From Prescottella sp. R16 (GTDB lineage: Bacteria; Actinomycetota; Actinomycetes; Mycobacteriales; Mycobacteriaceae): DNA of 64,000 nt. How positions within the stretch are numbered: position 1 is the first letter of the stretch; each line of letters begins with the position of its first letter. Below the pieces are notes generated by a model that did not search any database, was not told the origin of the DNA, and saw nothing but the letters and a program-made list of their open reading frames with translations. Of the stretch, positions 40,103-47,114 are shown in pieces. The position numbers were made by a program, and so were the translations under genes. The stretch lies in NCBI RefSeq assembly GCF_030656875.1, contig NZ_CP130943.1, forward strand, positions 372,001 through 436,000, written 5' to 3'.

Positions 40103-41131
40103 TCAGGTCAGGGCGTCCACGATGCGGTCGACGACGTTGTTGGCGCTGTAGTAGTCCAGGCGGAAGCTGTCGTAGTCGAGCGGGTACACCGCGCCGCGCT
40201 GCACCGACGGCACAGCCGCGAGGGTCGGATCGGCTTTCAGCCGGTCGACGCCGGGTTGCCGGGCGTTGACGACGAACGTCGTCGTACCGGTCAGGGCGAG
40301 CGGGAGGTTCTCCACGTTGACGCTGACGATGTCGGAGCGGCCCGCGGTGGCGCCGGGGCCGGCGATCGTGTCGGGAAGGTCGGCGACGGTGAGGCCGAGA
40401 CGGGTGGCGAGGCGGCCCTGCGCCGACTCGTCGGTGAAGATCTTCGAATCCTCGGGCGAGTTGTAGGTGAGGATGTTCACCGGTGCGGCGCCGGCGGCCA
40501 GTGCGGGCGCGATCGCCTCCTTCGCCCGGTCGACGGTGGTGTCGAACCCGGCGAGCAGTTCCTTCGCCCGGTCCTCCCTGCCGATCGCGGCGGCCAGTTG
40601 GGTGGTGAGGTCCTGCCACGACTTGTCCGAGTAGTCGAACAGCAGAGTCGGGGCGATCTTCGACAGCGTCTCGACCTGCTGCGCGGCGGAGTCGGCACCA
40701 CTGGTGGACACCACGATCAGGTCCGGGGCGGCGGTGGTGATCTTCTCGATGTTCGGTTGTCCCTGGTAGAGCACCTCGACATCGCGTTCGGCGGCGATGT
40801 CGGCCCACTGTGTGAACAGGCCGTCGTCGGTGGTGACGGTGCTCTTGGGCTGTGCGCCGGTGCCGATCAGCGGGGCGTCGAGCGACAGCAGGGAGCCTGT
40901 CAGGGTGACGCTCGTGGACACGATGCGCTGGGGTTGTGCGTCGAGGGTGACGGGCCCGCGGGCGGTGTCGACGGTGCGGGGCCACTCGCCCGACGTGCTG
41001 CTGGTGGTGGTCGTGTCGGCGGCGGTGTCGCCGGACGAGCAGGCCGCGGTGGTGAGGCCGATGGCGAGTGCGCCGAGTGCGACGGCGACGCGGGTGCCGG
41101 CGGAACGTCGGTGGAGGGGAGTTCGGGGCAA
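40103..41131 (-). CDS. Iron-siderophore ABC transporter substrate-binding lipoprotein
   Basis: The 342-residue protein has a signal peptide and lipobox GLTTAACSS near residue 30. A FepB-like binding domain follows (PQRIVSTSVTLTGSLLSLDAPLIGTGAQ, then EKITTAAPDLIVVSTSGADS, and VYPLDYDSFRLDYYSANNVVDRI). It captures ferric siderophores for import. Start is TTG with AAGGA six bases upstream. It is divergent from a siderophore esterase gene, with a shared iron box between. Confidence 0.9.
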   Translation of the reverse strand: MPRTPLHRRSAGTRVAVALGALAIGLTTAACSSGDTAADTTTTSSTSGEWPRTVDTARGPVTLDAQPQRIVSTSVTLTGSLLSLDAPLIGTGAQPKSTVTTDDGLFTQWADIAAERDVEVLYQGQPNIEKITTAAPDLIVVSTSGADSAAQQVETLSKIAPTLLFDYSDKSWQDLTTQLAAAIGREDRAKELLAGFDTTVDRAKEAIAPALAAGAAPVNILTYNSPEDSKIFTDESAQGRLATRLGLTVADLPDTIAGPGATAGRSDIVSVNVENLPLALTGTTTFVVNARQPGVDRLKADPTLAAVPSVQRGAVYPLDYDSFRLDYYSANNVVDRIVDALT

Positions 41132-41173
41132 GGCGATTCCTTGGACGGTCGGGCAGATACACTCACCGTACTA

Positions 41174-41192
41174 TTAGTTGAGCCTCACCTAA
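41174..41192. promoter_or_regulatory. DtxR/IdeR iron box between divergent siderophore genes
   Basis: TTAGTTGAGCCTCACCTAA matches the consensus TTAGGTTAGGCTAACCTAA at about 15 of 19 positions, including both outer TTAG/CTAA ends. It sits between the binding lipoprotein and the esterase start, so iron-loaded IdeR/DtxR could repress both. Confidence 0.75.
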
Positions 41193-41207
41193 GTAAGGGG
41201 TGTCTGG

Positions 41208-42380
41208 GTGGAACTGTCGGCACAGGCTCTCGCGGAACGTCTGCGCACGGAGGGCGGGCCGCTGATCGACCCGGGTCCGCCCGGCCGGGTGACGGCCACC
41301 TTCGTCTGGCGGGCGCCCGAGGATTCGACGGTCTCCCACGTCTATCTCGACGCCAACGGGATCACCGACCGCCGTACACCGGAACGCAATGCACTGCAGC
41401 AGGTTCCGGGAACAGACCTGTGGGCGATCGTGCTCGAGATTCCCGAGCGGTGGCGCGGCGGTTACGGATTCCTGCCGCTCGACGCGCCCATCACCGGGCC
41501 CGTGGACGGGCAGACGGAGTGGCAGTGGTGGCGTGGCATCCTCGCCGCACTCGTCACCGACCCGGCGAACCCGCGTGCGGTGTTCGGGTCGACGGGACTG
41601 CCGAAGCGGTCCGAGGCCGTCATGCCGGCGGCGTCCGAGCAACTGTGGTGGCACGTCGGTCCGCCGCGCGGGACGCTGACCGAGGAGATCCGGTCGCTGG
41701 CCGGAGTGCAGCGCAGTATCTGGCTCTACGAGCCGCCCGGTATCGCCGACGTCGACCGGCCCGTTCTCGTCGTGTTCGACGGACGTGTCGCCGCGGTCGA
41801 GATCCCACACCCGGCCGGGTTCGACCGGTTCGAGGAACGCGGGTACCGGGTACCGCTCGTCGTGATGATCGACAGCGTTTCCCCGGACCTCCGTTCGGAG
41901 GAACTACCTTGTAGCGCAAGCTTTCTCGATGCCCTGACCGGTGATCTGCTGCCGTATCTGCGGGAGCGGTGGTCGGCCACCGCCGATCCGGCGTCGGTGC
42001 TCGTCGGCGGCTCCAGTTACGGCGGACTCGCCGCAACGTACGCGGCCCTGTGTGCGCCCGACTCGTTCGGGGGAGCCGTCAGCCTGTCCGGGTCGTTCTG
42101 GTGGCCGCGCGACGGGACCGGCCGCTCCGTGCAGTCGCGACTCGATGACCTGACGGCGCACGGCTCCCGTTTCTGGATGGCCGCCGGCACCCTCGAACCC
42201 CGTCTGATCGACGAGAACCGCGAGGTTCGGGACCTGCTCCGGGCTGCAGGATTCGACGTCGAATACCGCGAGTTCTGCGGCGGCCACGATTACGCCCACT
42301 GGCGGGAACTGCTGATCGAGGGTGCGGCGACGCTGCTGGGTCAGGCCCGCGCGGTGTCGAGTGTCGGGAAATCCGGATAA
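41208..42380 (+). CDS. Enterochelin esterase-like siderophore hydrolase (Fes-like)
   Basis: The 390-residue protein has an N-terminal Fes-type beta domain (RVTATFVWRAPEDSTVSHVYLDANGI) and an alpha/beta-hydrolase esterase domain. The nucleophile is in VGGSSYGGLAA (near residue 268) and the catalytic His is in CGGHDYAHWRE (near 365). Fes enzymes cleave imported ferric catechol siderophores in the cytoplasm to release iron. There is no signal peptide, in keeping with that. Start is GTG. Confidence 0.9.
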   Translation: MELSAQALAERLRTEGGPLIDPGPPGRVTATFVWRAPEDSTVSHVYLDANGITDRRTPERNALQQVPGTDLWAIVLEIPERWRGGYGFLPLDAPITGPVDGQTEWQWWRGILAALVTDPANPRAVFGSTGLPKRSEAVMPAASEQLWWHVGPPRGTLTEEIRSLAGVQRSIWLYEPPGIADVDRPVLVVFDGRVAAVEIPHPAGFDRFEERGYRVPLVVMIDSVSPDLRSEELPCSASFLDALTGDLLPYLRERWSATADPASVLVGGSSYGGLAATYAALCAPDSFGGAVSLSGSFWWPRDGTGRSVQSRLDDLTAHGSRFWMAAGTLEPRLIDENREVRDLLRAAGFDVEYREFCGGHDYAHWRELLIEGAATLLGQARAVSSVGKSG

Positions 42381-42534
42381 CCCTCGGCGCCACCGCCGTG
42401 GAACGTCGAGCAGTGGGCGCGCTGGAGTTCGGAGCCCGGGCCGGGTGGACGTCGTCCTGGATCTGCTTACTGCGGAAGAACCTCGATTCGGGCGCTGACC
42501 GGCGGTTTCTGCCATAATCCGGGCACAGTGCCGT

Positions 42535-43854
42535 GTGGGTGCGGTGGATCCGGAAGTGGTGACAGCGGTGGGTGCTCCGGCAGATGGGGCAGGTGTTCTC
42601 GACGTGTTCCTGCTCGCGTTGGACGTTCCGGGAGGGGCGGAGATCGCGGCGCCGGCCGACGGTGCGCGGACTCTGCCGTCGCCGCCGTTCCTGCCCGCGG
42701 TGCGGCACGACCTCGCGAGCGTGACGATCGGTGCGAGCCTGTCCGCGGTCCGTGCGATCGCCGACGGGACCGAACTCGATCTCGGAAACGATGCTTCTGC
42801 AACCCTTTCCGGGCCGTCGGGAAACTGTCTGTCGTTGTGGACGGTGCCCGGTCAGGGGGCGGTGTTGGTGTGCGAGTCCTGGGCCGCGGAACCGGTCGAG
42901 GGCGTCGTCGACTGGAGTCACGGGCAGTTCGGGGCGGCCGTGGACCGCTTCCTCGCACCGTTCGGCCTGTCCGTCGACGACCGGCTGAGTGACGTCTTCC
43001 CCGACGTCGGATCGTCGCTGCCCGACGCGCCGTTGGCGGATCTGCTGGCGGACACCGGGCACGAGCGTTCGTGTGCCGGGCTGGCGATCGAGGTGTCCGC
43101 GGACGGCGGGCGTCGGGTGCGCAACCGGATCGAGGGCTCCGGCACGGACCCGGACGGATGGAATTGGGAGAGCATCGCATTGGCTGCGTCGCCGGCCCGG
43201 GCGGGAGCCGCCGTCGCGATCCGGGAGGACGCCGGGGCGATCGTGTTCGACGTCGAAGCAGTCGCTGCGGATCACGACCACGCGGTCTTCGGGGTGCCCG
43301 AGATGATCGGGGCCCTGGTGCCGTGGGTCGCGGTACGGGCCCGGCACGCGATGGACTACCGACTGGTCCTCGACCATCTGCGGGCGCCCGATCCGCTCGA
43401 CGACGGACGCCTGATCGAGGCGCTCGGTGACGTCGAGGCCGTGCAGGCGCGTCGCATGGAACGGATTCTGCTGACCGCGGAGGCCCGACACGACGGTGTC
43501 GCACCGACCCGGATGTCGCCGGGCCAGCTGCGGACCGTGCTGGTGCGTCGCCTGTCGGCGGAGATGGCGACACTCGACGGTGAACTGGGCGAGGGGATCC
43601 GAGCCATCGAGCGGGCGTTGCTGCGCAGCGCCGAACAGCGGGGGAACCGGCATTCGCGGCTCGCGCAGGCGTGGTCCGTCGCGGCCGGTGCGATCGCGGT
43701 CGTCGCCGTGTTCGCGGCGCTCGCATCGATTCCCGCGGTGGACGAGCCGACGATGTTCGGGCACTGGCTCGAGGCGCTGGTGGCGACGTTGGCGATCACG
43801 GTGGGCGTCGTCGTGATCGTGGTGTTGTGGCGTCGGCCGTCCCGGTCGGACTGA
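42535..43854 (+). CDS. Hypothetical protein with C-terminal membrane hairpin
   Basis: The 439-residue protein has a long soluble part of mixed alpha/beta character and a helical segment (MSPGQLRTVLVRRLSAEMATLDGELGEGIRAIERALLRSAEQRG) before two C-terminal membrane helices (AWSVAAGAIAVVAVFAALASIPA and ALVATLAITVGVVVIVVLW). A CATAAT box at 42513-42518 lies about 17 bp before the GTG, implying a nearly leaderless message. GTG 42544 is an alternative start. No family was recognised; the end resembles CorA-like or phage-sensing membrane proteins only in layout. Confidence 0.7.
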   Translation: MGAVDPEVVTAVGAPADGAGVLDVFLLALDVPGGAEIAAPADGARTLPSPPFLPAVRHDLASVTIGASLSAVRAIADGTELDLGNDASATLSGPSGNCLSLWTVPGQGAVLVCESWAAEPVEGVVDWSHGQFGAAVDRFLAPFGLSVDDRLSDVFPDVGSSLPDAPLADLLADTGHERSCAGLAIEVSADGGRRVRNRIEGSGTDPDGWNWESIALAASPARAGAAVAIREDAGAIVFDVEAVAADHDHAVFGVPEMIGALVPWVAVRARHAMDYRLVLDHLRAPDPLDDGRLIEALGDVEAVQARRMERILLTAEARHDGVAPTRMSPGQLRTVLVRRLSAEMATLDGELGEGIRAIERALLRSAEQRGNRHSRLAQAWSVAAGAIAVVAVFAALASIPAVDEPTMFGHWLEALVATLAITVGVVVIVVLWRRPSRSD

Positions 43855-43870
43855 TGGCAGGATCGGGGCC

Positions 43871-43993
43871 ATGGCACTCACCCTGAATCTCGTCGGTGAC
43901 CCGGACACGGACGCCCTGCTGGCGTCGGATCCGCTGGCTCTGCTGATCGGCATGCTCCTCGACCAGCAGGTGAAGGTACCATTACAACTATGA
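43871..43993 (+). pseudogene. HhH-GPD DNA repair protein, N-terminal fragment cut by the element
   Basis: This 40-residue frame (LTLNLVGDPDTDALL, LLIGMLLDQQV) is the start of an actinobacterial HhH-GPD base-excision repair protein. After the shared QQV it reads into element DNA and stops after six residues. The rest of the gene continues in frame at 54,237 beyond the element. Its stop overlaps the integrase start (ATGA), so translation of the fragment is coupled to the integrase. Confidence 0.85.
43964..43972. repeat. attL core, direct repeat CAGCAGGTG
   Basis: The 9-bp CAGCAGGTG here is repeated at 54228-54236, and the host frame is restored if the intervening DNA is removed. It therefore marks the left junction of the integrated element. 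The crossover point lies somewhere within these nine bases. Confidence 0.82.
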
Positions 43994-45612
43994 CTGTGCA
44001 ACGCCAGTCGCTACGCGCCATCGTTGGCGCCCGCGTGTCGGTAGTTCAAGGGCCTCAAAAGGTCTCGCACCTGGCCCAGCTCGAGACTGCCACCAAGTGG
44101 GCGGAAGCCAAGGGGTACGAGATCGTAGGTTCGTTCGAGGATCTCGGCGTGTCGGCTGAGAAGCGCCCGGAGGATCGGCCGGACCTCGGTCCGTGGCTGA
44201 CCGAGGAGGGCGCTGCCCAGTGGGACGTGATCGTCTGGTCGAAGATGGACCGGGCTTTCCGGTCGACCCGGCACTGTGTCGACTTCGCCCGGTGGGCTGA
44301 GGAGCGTCACAAGGTCGTTGCGTTCGCCGACGACGGTCTTGTACTCGACTACCGGCCCGGAGTCGACAAGGGCATCGATTCCATGATGGCCGAGCTGTTC
44401 GTGTACCTCGGCTCGTTCTTCGCTCAGCTCGAACTCAACCGGTTCAAGACTCGCGCCCAGGACTCGCACCGGGCGCTGCGGCAGATGGATCGGTGGGCAT
44501 CGGGGGTGCCCCCTCTCGGGTTCAAGGTGGTCGACCACCCCAGCGGCAAGGGCCGGGGGCTGGCGACCGACCCGGTCGGCAAGGAGTTGCTCCACGAGAT
44601 GGCGAGCCGCCTGCTCGACGGCTGGTCATACATCCGCATCACAACCTGGTTGAACGAGACCGGAGCACTCACGAACATGGACCGGGCTCGGGTGGCCAGG
44701 GGAGTGCCGGCCAATGCCCGACCGTGGACGGTAAACACCGTCAGCGAGGCTTTGACCTCGCTCCGGACGCAGGGTTTGAAGATGACCGGGAAGGGTCCGA
44801 GCGCGAGGGTCGTACTCGACGCCGAGGGCGATCCGATCGTGATGGCTCCGCCGACGTTTGACGCTGCCACCTGGAAGCAGATCCAGGAGGCTGCCCAGCT
44901 CCGCAAGCTGAACGGTCGGAAGCCGACCCAGACCTCGAACCCGATGCTCGGTGTAGGCGTCTGCGGCTGCTCCGGCTGCCCAGCCTGTGGCGAGGACGGC
45001 CCGTGCGGGGCCTCGCTGGCCCAGCAGGTGACCAGGAAGAAGCTGGCCTCAGGAGATGCCACCGAGTACCGGCACTACCGGTGCGGACGGACGCCGCTGC
45101 ACTGCAAGGGGACGTTTACCCGAGCCGACGACGCTGACGCTGAGATGGAACGGATGTTCCTGGCCAAGTGGGGAGACACCAAGGTCACCCGGCGCGTGTT
45201 CGTACAGGGCGAGGACCACGCCGCCGAGCTGGAGCAGGTGAACGCAACCATCAACCGGTTGCGGTCCGAGTCCGACGCTGGCCTGTTGACCACGCCAGCG
45301 GACGAGACGCTGTGGCTCGAGCGCATGAAAGCTCAGGTGGCGAAGCGGGACCAGCTCGCTGCGACGCCGTCGCGTGCGTCGGGGTGGGTGACCGAGGAGA
45401 CCGAGCAGACGTATCGGGAGGTCTGGGAGACCGCCGACCGGCGTCAGCTCCTGATCGACCACGGTGCGCGGTTCGTGGTCGATCCGAAGCAGGAGGGAGG
45501 AGGGCTGCGGCGGATGGACATGATGCCGCCGCAGAACATGCCCAAGCTCCCCGAGGATCTGGACCTCGGCGGGTGGCTCAAGCCCGAGTTGGTCTCTATC
45601 GAGTTCGAGTGA
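43990..45612 (+). CDS. int: Large serine recombinase (integrase)
   Basis: The 540-residue protein has an N-terminal resolvase domain with nucleophile Ser in GARVSVVQGP, the DLGVSAEKRPEDRPDLGPWL and DVIVWSKMDRAFRS catalytic segments, and ELFVYLGSFFAQLELNRFKTRAQD (helix E). A recombinase domain follows (GVPPLGFKVVDHPSGKGRGL) and a zinc-ribbon with CGCSGCPACG and CGRTPLHCKG. A coiled coil sits near residue 410. It inserts and excises the element at CAGCAGGTG. The ATG is 18 bp inside attL and overlaps the host fragment's stop, so its upstream control region changes on integration. Confidence 0.95.
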   Translation: MTVQRQSLRAIVGARVSVVQGPQKVSHLAQLETATKWAEAKGYEIVGSFEDLGVSAEKRPEDRPDLGPWLTEEGAAQWDVIVWSKMDRAFRSTRHCVDFARWAEERHKVVAFADDGLVLDYRPGVDKGIDSMMAELFVYLGSFFAQLELNRFKTRAQDSHRALRQMDRWASGVPPLGFKVVDHPSGKGRGLATDPVGKELLHEMASRLLDGWSYIRITTWLNETGALTNMDRARVARGVPANARPWTVNTVSEALTSLRTQGLKMTGKGPSARVVLDAEGDPIVMAPPTFDAATWKQIQEAAQLRKLNGRKPTQTSNPMLGVGVCGCSGCPACGEDGPCGASLAQQVTRKKLASGDATEYRHYRCGRTPLHCKGTFTRADDADAEMERMFLAKWGDTKVTRRVFVQGEDHAAELEQVNATINRLRSESDAGLLTTPADETLWLERMKAQVAKRDQLAATPSRASGWVTEETEQTYREVWETADRRQLLIDHGARFVVDPKQEGGGLRRMDMMPPQNMPKLPEDLDLGGWLKPELVSIEFE

Positions 45613-45623
45613 CCGGCACCTGT

Positions 45624-45637
45624 CAAAAGCAGGCAGG
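45624..45637 (+). repeat. Interspersed 14-bp repeat, copy 1
   Basis: CAAAAGCAGGCAGG lies just after the integrase stop. The same 14-mer recurs at 47670-47683 and 51698-51711, and inverted with one change at 49937-49950. The copies are roughly 1.8-2.3 kb apart within the element. Confidence 0.75.
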
Positions 45638-45767
45638 AGCCTCGGGGCAGGAAGTCTGCAGTGTAGAACCCGTACTGCCGCCTGTGCGCCACGCTCAGGC
45701 ACTTTCTCGCGCCTGACGTATGTTTTATGACCCCAGATGCGTCTCAGGCGAATGCAGAGGTACCCCC

Positions 45768-46034
45768 ATGGATGACGGCGGCATTGTCTACTCGATCGGC
45801 TACGTGATCGGGCTCGGTGTGGCCTTCGTCGGATGCGCTCTCATCGGCTGGCTGATCCTCAAGCTCGCCAAGTTCGTCTTGAGCGCCCCCTGGCGGCGGG
45901 CCGCACGCCGCCGGCTGGCCGAGGAAATCCGGATGCAAGAGGTCGCAGAGCGTGCTGAACAGCAGAATCGGGCGTACCTGGCCGGCGAATCGCACGGAAT
46001 TTACGGCGACTTCGAACCTAGTAGTGTGAAGTAG
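45768..46034 (+). CDS. Small single-span membrane protein
   Basis: The 88-residue protein has one strong hydrophobic segment (SIGYVIGLGVAFVGCALIGWLILKLAKFVL) followed by a basic, Arg-rich and then charged helical tail (RRAARRRLAEEIRMQEVAERAEQQNRAYL). This layout suits a membrane-anchored protein facing the cytoplasm. A role in superinfection exclusion or in sensing infection is conceivable but not shown. An upstream ATG at 45720 would add 16 residues; CAGAGG precedes the chosen ATG. Confidence 0.7.
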   Translation: MDDGGIVYSIGYVIGLGVAFVGCALIGWLILKLAKFVLSAPWRRAARRRLAEEIRMQEVAERAEQQNRAYLAGESHGIYGDFEPSSVK

Positions 46035-46054
46035 AGCACATTTATGGGTACGCG

Positions 46055-46081
46055 TTGACAACATACCCGTACTTATATTAG
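46055..46081 (+). promoter_or_regulatory. Strong promoter-like site of the element's early region
   Basis: TTGACA at 46055-46060 is followed by the AT-rich TTATATTAG (46073-46081). The -35 box lies within an inverted repeat GGGTA (46047-46051) / TACCC (46064-46068), a likely operator. The -10 spacing is short (13-15 bp), so activity may need an activator or depend on another -10 choice. Confidence 0.55.
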
Positions 46082-46092
46082 AGGGCCTAAGA

Positions 46093-46511
46093 GGCTCTCT
46101 AAGAGCCGCGTCGGCGGCTCTCCTAGAGAGCGCCCTGAGGCGCTCCATCATCAATAAGACCGGCCTTCGAAGGCCGGTCATCATCTGAACCTGCAACCGC
46201 AGGTTCTTCTGCCGCGCCTGAAGCGCGGCTATCAGTCATCGGGCGTCTGCAGACGCCTGACATCCCCCAATCTTGCGAGCTTGAGCCCGACGGCGGTCGG
46301 TGCTCGCCGCATCCGGGTGTTCTCCGGGCGCCCGGAGGTCGGTCGGTGTAGTTCTCTCCTCCGCCGACCGCCTGAACTTCCGTGGAGAACCGAAAGATAT
46401 CCACGAAGCCGCTGGTTCGACAGCGGATAAGGGACGGCTGGTTACCGTCCCGCTCCTGTTGGGGAGTTACTTGATCGAGAGCCCCGGTCTGCTGGTCATG
46501 GCAGGCCGGGG
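46093..46511 (+). ncRNA. Hairpin-array leader (about ten consecutive stem-loops)
   Basis: This 420-bp stretch has no convincing gene. It holds successive perfect short inverted repeats: 46102-46121, 46128-46145, 46158-46179 (22-bp palindrome with TTCGAA centre), 46187-46206, 46211-46229, 46242-46257, 46322-46337, 46409-46426, 46431-46451 and 46482-46511. Loops are mostly 0-8 nt, and sequences differ between stems, so structure rather than sequence seems kept. It lies between a strong promoter and the early operon and probably is an RNA leader. Function unknown. Confidence 0.7.
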
Positions 46512-46516
46512 TTTTT
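46482..46516 (+). terminator. Intrinsic terminator or attenuator ending the leader
   Basis: CCCCGG with CTGC pairs with GCAG and CCGGGG around an 8-nt loop and is followed by TTTTT at 46512-46516. It precedes the first early gene by 50 bp, so read-through control (attenuation) is plausible. Confidence 0.75.
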
Positions 46517-46565
46517 CTCGGCAACCACTCGATAGCCCTACTCGATCCCGAAGGAGGTGGCAGCC

Positions 46566-46721
46566 ATGCCCGCCCACCGTTGTACCCGCCACATCCACCG
46601 TGGCCCCGAGGACTACCGGCCCGATGGCCGGACCTGCATCCACTGCAGCCGCGAGGCTCAGCGGCGTTACCGCGCTCGTTGTCGTGCCGCGTTGCGAACG
46701 CTGAAGGCGCAAGCCGAATAG
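46566..46721 (+). CDS. Small Cys/His-rich protein (51 residues)
   Basis: The ATG is preceded by GAAGGAGGT at ideal distance. The protein is basic and has a zinc-finger-like arrangement: RCTRHIHRG, then GRTCIHCSREAQRRYRARC. Four Cys and several His could bind zinc, with an Arg-rich helix for nucleic acid contact. Similar tiny proteins occur in actinophage early regions. It could be a DNA-binding regulator or an excision factor; this is inference. Confidence 0.7.
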   Translation: MPAHRCTRHIHRGPEDYRPDGRTCIHCSREAQRRYRARCRAALRTLKAQAE

Positions 46722-46886
46722 GCCGAGTGCCGGCCAACCAAACACCGTCTGATTTCAACGGAGACGGACGAACACCGCCACCCCCAGGGTGGAAGAGGCA
46801 CCCCCAGAACCTGAGGGCCTCACGGGCCCTCGCAACGGACCTGCCCAGGTGGCAGGTGACAACCCCACACCCAAGGAGGGTGACAG
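46722..46886 (+). other. Intergenic stretch with further hairpins
   Basis: No gene is seen. Short inverted repeats include CCACCCCCAGGGTGG (46780s), GAGGGCC-TCAC-GGGCCCTC (46814-46832) and ACCTGCCCAGGTGGCAGGT (46840s). These continue the stem-loop character of the upstream leader. Confidence 0.5.
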
Positions 46887-47114
46887 ATGAACGACCGCAT
46901 GACGATCCACGAGCTGCCCGAATTCTGGCAGCAGAAGGTACGCAGCCTCAAGGCTGAGAACCGGAACCTGCGAGACCGGCTGAAGCTCGCCGGTAGCCCC
47001 GGCGACTGGAGTCAGAAGACCCAGAAGCTCGTGAGCGAGAGCCGAGGCCTGCGGACCAGGCTCCGCGCTGCCGAGGAGCGCATCGCCGAGTTGGAGGCTC
47101 GCACCGATGCCTGA
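46887..47114 (+). CDS. Small coiled-coil protein
   Basis: The 75-residue hydrophilic protein is predicted helical throughout, with heptad-like Leu/Arg/Glu spacing (LKAENRNLRDRLKLAG and SRGLRTRLRAAEERIAELEART). AAGGAGGGTGACAG precedes the ATG. It overlaps the replication gene by 8 bp, so both are translated together. It may be an accessory DNA-replication or regulatory protein. Confidence 0.75.
   Translation: MNDRMTIHELPEFWQQKVRSLKAENRNLRDRLKLAGSPGDWSQKTQKLVSESRGLRTRLRAAEERIAELEARTDA

Noticed and set aside
46093..46511. A tRNA or tmRNA cluster as explanation of the hairpins
   Set aside because: No TTCNANNC T-loop, acceptor pairing or CCA ends can be found in the stems.
46123..46758. A 211-codon minus-strand frame across the hairpin leader
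   Set aside because: No ribosome site, Gly/Ser/Arg-rich low complexity, and it crosses the promoter-proximal hairpins and the small Cys/His gene.
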